From Clostridia bacterium (GTDB lineage Bacteria; Bacillota; Clostridia; Oscillospirales; CAG-272): 9,884 bases of DNA. The notes under the pieces are model-generated. The model ran no database searches. It was not told the DNA's origin and was given only the letters and a program-made list of their open reading frames with translations. A program made the position numbers and the translations under genes. Shown in pieces: positions 5,198 to 9,884 of the stretch (positions are counted from its first letter, which is position 1; every line of letters starts with the position of its first letter). The DNA lies in NCBI GenBank assembly GCA_017452565.1, contig JAFTMF010000151.1, positions 1 through 9,884 of the forward strand, read 5' to 3'.

Positions 5198-7228
5198 ATG
5201 AACCATCGAATTCAAGCCCTTCGAAACGCCGTTTTGGCAGGCGACCACAAGATCTGCCGTTCTCCCTTCCCCCGTGGCAAGGAGGCCGCATTCCGTGATC
5301 CCGCCCTGCCCTACTCTATGCGCACCGCCATCCGCTTTGCAAAAATCTGCGATCTGGAGCGCCCCGTTGTGGCAAAGGATAGCAGGATCGTTCTTCAGCG
5401 GACGGTGATCGACGTCCCCGAGGTTTGCTCCGACGAGGAGATGACCGCCCTTCGGGCAAGCTACTTCCTCCACGAGCGGGGCAACGTCTCCAACATCTGC
5501 CCCGACTACGCCGGTGTGATCGCATCGGGGCTGGACGCCGTTCTCATATCCATCGACGGCAAATCGGGCCAGCTCTACGATGCACTGCGGCTGGAGATTG
5601 CCGCCCTCTATCGGCTGTGCGACCGCTACTCGGCAGAGGCAGAGCGGATGGGCAATACCGCCGTGGCAGAGCGGCTTTCGAGACTCCCTCGGAAAGGTGC
5701 CAAATCCTTCGCCGATGCGCTGCAGCTCTTCCGCATTCTCCACTTCTCCATCTGGGCGGAGGGCGAATACCACGTCATCGTGGGACGGCTGGATCAGTAC
5801 CTCTACCCCTATCTTGCCGCCGATCTTGCATCGGGCGTGCTCACCGAGGAGGATGCACTGGAGCTTTTGGAGGAGTTCTTTATCAGCTTTAATCTCGACA
5901 GCGATCTCTATCCCGGTATGCAGCAGGGCGACGACGGTCAGAGCATCGTGCTGGGCGGCTGTACGGCCGACGGCGAGGATGCCTACAATCTTCTCTCTCA
6001 GCTGTGTATGACCGCTTGCGGCAATCTGTGCCTTGCAGACCCCAAGATCAATCTCCGCGTTTCTCAAAACACCCCCGAGGAGCGCTATGTGGAAGCCACC
6101 AAGCTCACCGCCAAAGGGCTGGGCTTCCCTCAATATTCCAATGACGACGTGGTAATCCCCGGGCTGATCGCACTGGGCTACGATCCCGTGGATGCCCGCA
6201 ACTACACCGTTGCCGCTTGCTGGGAGTTCATTATCCCCGGCAAGGGCATGGAGATCCCCAATATCGCCGCCCTTTTCTTCCCCTCTGCGGTGAACCGTGC
6301 CCTCCACACATCGCTGGCAGACACCCCCGATTTCGATAGCTTCCTTGATGCCGTGAAGAGCGAAATCACCGCCGAGGCGAAACGGCTGACAGAGACGGTG
6401 AAGAATCTCTTCATCCTGCCCGCTCCCTTCCTATCGATGCTGGAAGGCGACTGTCTGCAGACTGGACGGGACGTGTCGCTGGGCAACGTCTACAATCACT
6501 ACGGCATTCACGGCGTGGGACTATCCACCGCCGTGGACTCGCTGGCCGCTATCCGACAGTTCGTGTTTAAAAAGCAAACGGTATCGCCCGCCGATCTGAT
6601 TGCCGCCATTGATGCGGACTATGCAGGCTACACCGATCTGTACACTACTCTCCGCTATGCCGATTGCAAAATGGGCAACGGCATCAAAGAGGTGGACGGT
6701 CTTGCGGTGACTCTGCTGAAAACCTTCGCCAATGGACTCAACGGCATCCGAAATGAGCGGGGCGGCATTTTCCGTGCCGGCACGGGATCGGCGATGTTCT
6801 ATCTTCATAGTGATGAATCCTTTGCCACTCCCGACGGCAAGTGCGCCGCCGAGCCTTACGGCACCAACTACTCCCCCGGACTGTACGTCCGCAACAAAGG
6901 GCCGCTGTCGGTGATCCGTTCCTTCACCACTCCCGACCTTACCAAGACGATCAACGGCGGTCCGCTGACCATGGAGTTCCACGCCGACAGCTTCCTCACC
7001 GAACAGGGCATCCGATCGGTGGCTCTGCTGGTGAAAGTCTTCGTGGAAAAAGGCGGGCATCAGCTTCAGCTCAACGCCGTGGACGTGGAGGTTCTCAAAG
7101 ATGCCCAATTGCATCCTGAAAATTACCGCAGTCTCATCGTCCGCGTGTGGGGATGGAGCGCCTACTTCGTGGAGCTTTCCCGTGAGTATCAGGATCACGT
7201 TATCCGCAGACAGGAGTTTGCGGTATGA
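5198..7228 (+). CDS. Short pyruvate formate-lyase-like glycyl radical enzyme
   Basis: An anaerobic, cytoplasmic radical enzyme of 676 residues. The C-terminal glycyl radical motif is RVWGWSAYF (649-657), with radical-bearing Gly652. The thiyl cysteine is in AACWEFIIPGKG (339-350): Cys341, then Glu343 in the Cys-x-Glu arrangement of glycerol/choline/hydroxyproline-type eliminases rather than the Cys-Cys of true pyruvate formate-lyase. Other family landmarks are YNHYGIHGVGLSTAVDSLAAI (432-452), FATPDGK (542-548) and QLQLNAVDVEVLKDAQLHPENY (622-643). Families of known function usually have about 780-850 residues, so this one is compact, chiefly missing N-terminal material. AGGAGG (5187-5192) lies 5 nt before the start. 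It overlaps its activase gene by 4 nt. The enzyme class is certain, the substrate is not. Dehydratase or lyase chemistry is an inference from Cys-x-Glu. Confidence 0.92.
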   Translation: MNHRIQALRNAVLAGDHKICRSPFPRGKEAAFRDPALPYSMRTAIRFAKICDLERPVVAKDSRIVLQRTVIDVPEVCSDEEMTALRASYFLHERGNVSNICPDYAGVIASGLDAVLISIDGKSGQLYDALRLEIAALYRLCDRYSAEAERMGNTAVAERLSRLPRKGAKSFADALQLFRILHFSIWAEGEYHVIVGRLDQYLYPYLAADLASGVLTEEDALELLEEFFISFNLDSDLYPGMQQGDDGQSIVLGGCTADGEDAYNLLSQLCMTACGNLCLADPKINLRVSQNTPEERYVEATKLTAKGLGFPQYSNDDVVIPGLIALGYDPVDARNYTVAACWEFIIPGKGMEIPNIAALFFPSAVNRALHTSLADTPDFDSFLDAVKSEITAEAKRLTETVKNLFILPAPFLSMLEGDCLQTGRDVSLGNVYNHYGIHGVGLSTAVDSLAAIRQFVFKKQTVSPADLIAAIDADYAGYTDLYTTLRYADCKMGNGIKEVDGLAVTLLKTFANGLNGIRNERGGIFRAGTGSAMFYLHSDESFATPDGKCAAEPYGTNYSPGLYVRNKGPLSVIRSFTTPDLTKTINGGPLTMEFHADSFLTEQGIRSVALLVKVFVEKGGHQLQLNAVDVEVLKDAQLHPENYRSLIVRVWGWSAYFVELSREYQDHVIRRQEFAV

Positions 7229-8103
7229 AGAGGGGCACTATCTTTGACATTAAGGAGCTGGGGCTCTACGATGGCGACGGCATTCGCCTCACCGTCTTTT
7301 TGAAGGGATGCCCTCTCTCCTGCGTGTGGTGTCAGAACCCCGAAGGGCCGAAGATGCCCCCCGAGGTTTTCCGCCATCAAAGCCGATGCAAGGGCTGCGG
7401 CAGGTGCAAGCTCCCCTGCCATCACCCCGACTGCGCTCCCTTTGGCATCTGCCTGCACGCCTGCCCCGATCATTTAGTGGGGCTCTACGGAAAGGTCTAC
7501 ACCGCCGACGAGCTTGCCGAGGAGATCAACGGTTACGGCGACTTTCTCGCCTACGGCGGTGTCACCTTCTCGGGCGGCGAGCCTGCCCTCCAATCGGAGT
7601 TCCTTTGCGAGGTGGCAAGGCAGATCCCCTTCCCCAAGGCGATGGAAACCTGTGCGGCTGTGCCTACCGAGGATTTTCTCCCCCTTGCGCTACTCATGGA
7701 CGATCTCTTCGTAGATCTGAAAATGATGGACGAGGGCGAGCACATCCGCTATACGGGACGCTCTAACCGACAGATTCTGGAAAACATCCGAGCGCTGGAT
7801 GCGGCGAAAAAGCCCTTCGTCATCCGCCTGCCCTTAATTCCCGGGATCACCGACTCGGATGAGAACCAAGCCGCCATCGCTGACTTTCTCTCGGAGATGT
7901 CCTCTCTGCAAAGAGTGGAGCTGCTTTCCTACAATCCCTTCACGCCTACCAAATACGCCCTGATCGGCAGAGCGTACGACGCTCCCATCGCAAACCGTCC
8001 GCCCAATATCCGCACCGATCTGTTTGCCGAAAGGGGCATTCCCGCCGTCGCCCTTCGGCTGAGAGGAGCAGACGCTCCCCACTCTTCGCCGTCCAACCAT
8101 TGA
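7225..8103 (+). CDS. Glycyl radical enzyme activating enzyme (radical SAM)
   Basis: A 292-residue radical-SAM protein that uses S-adenosylmethionine and a [4Fe-4S] cluster to abstract hydrogen from the partner's glycine (predicted Gly652 of the upstream enzyme). The cluster motif is GCPLSCVWC (Cys29, 33, 36). The SAM-binding GGE motif is in TFSGGEPALQ (114-123). A compact ferredoxin-like insert (55-80) has CKGCGRCKLPC (Cys55, 58, 61, 65) and then Cys70, Cys76 and Cys80, seven cysteines in all. The strands VDLKMMD and VIRLPLIPG are typical of activases of this family. Start ATG 7225 overlaps the upstream stop as ATGA, which implies translational coupling and a dedicated pair. The final 10-15 residues (DAPHSSPSNH) look like an unstructured tail. 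Confidence 0.94.
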   Translation: MKRGTIFDIKELGLYDGDGIRLTVFLKGCPLSCVWCQNPEGPKMPPEVFRHQSRCKGCGRCKLPCHHPDCAPFGICLHACPDHLVGLYGKVYTADELAEEINGYGDFLAYGGVTFSGGEPALQSEFLCEVARQIPFPKAMETCAAVPTEDFLPLALLMDDLFVDLKMMDEGEHIRYTGRSNRQILENIRALDAAKKPFVIRLPLIPGITDSDENQAAIADFLSEMSSLQRVELLSYNPFTPTKYALIGRAYDAPIANRPPNIRTDLFAERGIPAVALRLRGADAPHSSPSNH

Positions 8104-8129
8104 TTCTATTACCGAAAGAGGTATACAAT

Positions 8130-9884
8130 ATGAAAAAAATCACATCAATTCTATTGATAGGAGCTATGTGTATGAGCATTCTGGCCGCTTGCCAAAAAGC
8201 ACCGGAAGACACTTCTTCCAAGACCACCACAACCGGCACCAATCCCACCACCACAACCACCACAGAGGCGCCTCCCAAAACCGAGCCGCCTCAAACCGAT
8301 CCCCCCAAGACCGACGAGCCTGTGACCCCCGACCAGTTCAGCCCCGCCGATCTTTCGAATCTGCTGATCTGGTACGATGCCTCCACGCTGGAGCTGGAGG
8401 ACGGCGATCGTGTAGATCGGCTGGAGAATCTGGCCTCCAAGGATGGCAAATACCCCGCCGTTGCCACGGTGAGCCGTAACGTACCCACCTACAAGGCCGA
8501 GAGCGACATCTCAAATAAGCCCGGGCTTGTGCTGAATAAGCAGTCCTCTATGAAGGTGGAAGGCAGTGAAGGATTTACCTTCGACGATTTCACCATCCTC
8601 ACGGTCATCCGTGCCAAGACGGTTGCAGGCAACAACGATCACAACCAAATCTTCTCCAAGCTGGCAAACAGCGGTCCTTGGAACCACCAGTGGTACTTCA
8701 ACATCAATGGGGCATCCCGTATGAACTCCGGCTGGAAGGACACCAACGGCGCTTATATGGACTTCGGCTCTGCCGCAGGCGATCTTTCCACCAATACCAA
8801 CTATATCCTTGCCTCTTCCAAGCAAGGCAAGACCAGCCAGCTGTACATCAACGGCACCAACGTGGGTGCCCTCACCTCCTCGGTGACCACCGTAGCCAAG
8901 AACGATCAGGCGGTCTACATCGGATCCAACGGATCCACCTCTCAGAGTATGGACGGCACCGTTTGCGAGATCCTGCTTCTCGAAGGAGAGGTTACCACCA
9001 CCGAAATCTTTAACCTGCTGTCTTATTTGGCAGAGAAATGGAGCATACCTATGGATACATCCGGATTCCTTCCCGAAGGCCTCAAGCTCACCGTTGCAGT
9101 AGGCGGCGATGAGATTCGTGAATTTTCCCTCAGACAGACCTCTTACAAACGCACCCTTGCCTATGGCACTAAGAGTGCTCCCGAGGTTACCGCTGCCGCC
9201 ACCGTGGACGGCAAGGCAGTGGACTGCAAGGTTACTCAGGCAGACAGCGCCAGCGGCACCGCCACCATCGCCCTCACCGATTACGACGTATCCTACACCG
9301 TGAAGTTCTCGGTGCTGGATAGAGCCACCGTCTCCCTTACTCCCGCCGACGTTACCGAGGTGAAGCTGCTGGACGGCTTCTGGAAGGACAAGGTGGAGAT
9401 GTTCGCCTCCACCACCATCCACACCTCGCTGGATCGCTTCGTTCAGCAAGGGTGCCTGCGAAACTTCGAAAAGGTAACCCGTGGTAGCGGCTCTCCCGAG
9501 AACAATCCTTGGCTGGACGGTCTGCTGTTTGAGACCATCGCCGCCGCAGGTGACTTCCTCAAGGTTTACGATGATCCCGCGCTGAAAGCAAGAGTGGACG
9601 ATTACATTGACGTGGTCTACAACGCTTCTATGTCCTCGAAGAACGGCTTCCTCTCCACTCACGCTATGCTTCAGAAGCCCGGTCAGTATTTCGACGATCA
9701 CGGTCAGGGCGTATGGTATCACGAGTGCTACAACTTCGGCTGTATGGCCGAGGCGGCAGTGCATTACTACGAGGCCACCGGAGAGATCAAGCTCCTCTAC
9801 GTTGCAGCCCGCTTTGCCGAGTTCATCGCAGACAACTACGGCTACGGCAAGATCAATATGGTTCCCTCCCACTCCCTGACTGAG
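8130..9884 (+). CDS. Lipoprotein with LamG-like and GH127-like domains (3' truncated)
   Basis: The gene is open to the window end, giving 585 residues without a stop. The N-terminus is a lipoprotein signal: MKKITSILLIGAMCMSILAAC with lipobox LAAC (Cys21). Residues 28-66 form a Thr/Pro-rich linker. Residues about 76-305 resemble a concanavalin/LamG-like binding domain (LLIWYDAS, FTILTVIRAK, QLYINGTNVG, VYIGSNG, ILLLEGEV). A probable Ig-like segment follows (315-397). From about 405 (VTEVKLLDGFWKDK, GLLFETIAAAGDFL, HECYNFGCMAEAAVHYYEATG) it matches the start of GH127/DUF1680 beta-L-arabinofuranosidases. The family's catalytic Glu and Zn-binding Cys would lie beyond the window. GAAAGAGG (8114-8121) precedes the ATG by 8 nt, and the gene starts 26 nt after the activase stop, so it is in the same operon. 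It is probably an extracellular, membrane-tethered glycosidase. Confidence 0.85.
   Translation, partial: MKKITSILLIGAMCMSILAACQKAPEDTSSKTTTTGTNPTTTTTTEAPPKTEPPQTDPPKTDEPVTPDQFSPADLSNLLIWYDASTLELEDGDRVDRLENLASKDGKYPAVATVSRNVPTYKAESDISNKPGLVLNKQSSMKVEGSEGFTFDDFTILTVIRAKTVAGNNDHNQIFSKLANSGPWNHQWYFNINGASRMNSGWKDTNGAYMDFGSAAGDLSTNTNYILASSKQGKTSQLYINGTNVGALTSSVTTVAKNDQAVYIGSNGSTSQSMDGTVCEILLLEGEVTTTEIFNLLSYLAEKWSIPMDTSGFLPEGLKLTVAVGGDEIREFSLRQTSYKRTLAYGTKSAPEVTAAATVDGKAVDCKVTQADSASGTATIALTDYDVSYTVKFSVLDRATVSLTPADVTEVKLLDGFWKDKVEMFASTTIHTSLDRFVQQGCLRNFEKVTRGSGSPENNPWLDGLLFETIAAAGDFLKVYDDPALKARVDDYIDVVYNASMSSKNGFLSTHAMLQKPGQYFDDHGQGVWYHECYNFGCMAEAAVHYYEATGEIKLLYVAARFAEFIADNYGYGKINMVPSHSLTE

Noticed and set aside
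5117..6307. Minus-strand reading frame (396 codons) opposite the AraC end and the glycyl radical enzyme
   Set aside because: It is an antisense shadow produced by GC-rich third positions. The opposite strand holds a certain enzyme with family motifs.
8511..9872. Minus-strand reading frame (453 codons) opposite the lipoprotein
   Set aside because: Gly/Val-rich antisense shadow without domain similarity. The plus-strand frame has a lipobox, ribosome binding site and recognisable domains, and runs open to the window end.
1..9884. tRNA, rRNA or CRISPR array
   Set aside because: No cloverleaf-like segment, no rRNA-like sequence and no regularly spaced repeats were found on reading both strands.

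Overview
The window looks like a chromosomal piece of a gut-type anaerobic member of the Clostridia (Oscillospiraceae or Ruminococcaceae-like). The reasons are an oxygen-sensitive glycyl radical enzyme with its activase, strong AGGAGG-type ribosome binding sites, a Thr/Pro-rich linker behind a lipobox, paired-cysteine repeats of the kind seen in clostridial surface proteins, and an intergenic palindromic repeat of a style common in these genomes. The genus cannot be fixed from the sequence alone.

Layout. Positions 1-134 hold a MITE-like palindromic repeat. A minus-strand block follows. Read in its own direction it has a 215-residue protein (1629-2276) joining a translation-factor (EF-Tu domain 2) barrel to an unassigned C-terminal domain, then a structured 123-nt interval bounded by a perfect 10-bp inverted repeat (1482-1604), then a stand-alone reverse transcriptase (199-1437) ending in a hairpin (181-209). 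Behind a separate promoter and terminator lies a secreted, membrane-anchored protein with three PPC-like repeats (2415-3866, minus). A 400-bp divergent intergenic region (about 3879-4281) carries near-consensus sigma-A promoters in both directions.

The right half is a plus-strand operon: an AraC-family regulator (4282-5169), a short pyruvate formate-lyase-like glycyl radical enzyme (5198-7228), its radical-SAM activating enzyme (7225-8103, 4-nt overlap), and a lipoprotein with a LamG-like domain followed by the start of a GH127-like beta-L-arabinofuranosidase domain (8130 to the window end, truncated). The activase would install the glycyl radical in the enzyme in the cytoplasm. The surface lipoprotein would process an arabinose-containing glycan. 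The AraC protein is the obvious candidate to couple expression to a sugar-like signal. The substrate of the radical enzyme is unknown.

The two places most likely to hide something undescribed are (1) the reverse transcriptase with its retron-like, inverted-repeat-bounded RNA candidate and the EF-Tu-domain-2 partner, and (2) the short Cys-Trp-Glu glycyl radical enzyme coupled to a GH127-like surface glycosidase.
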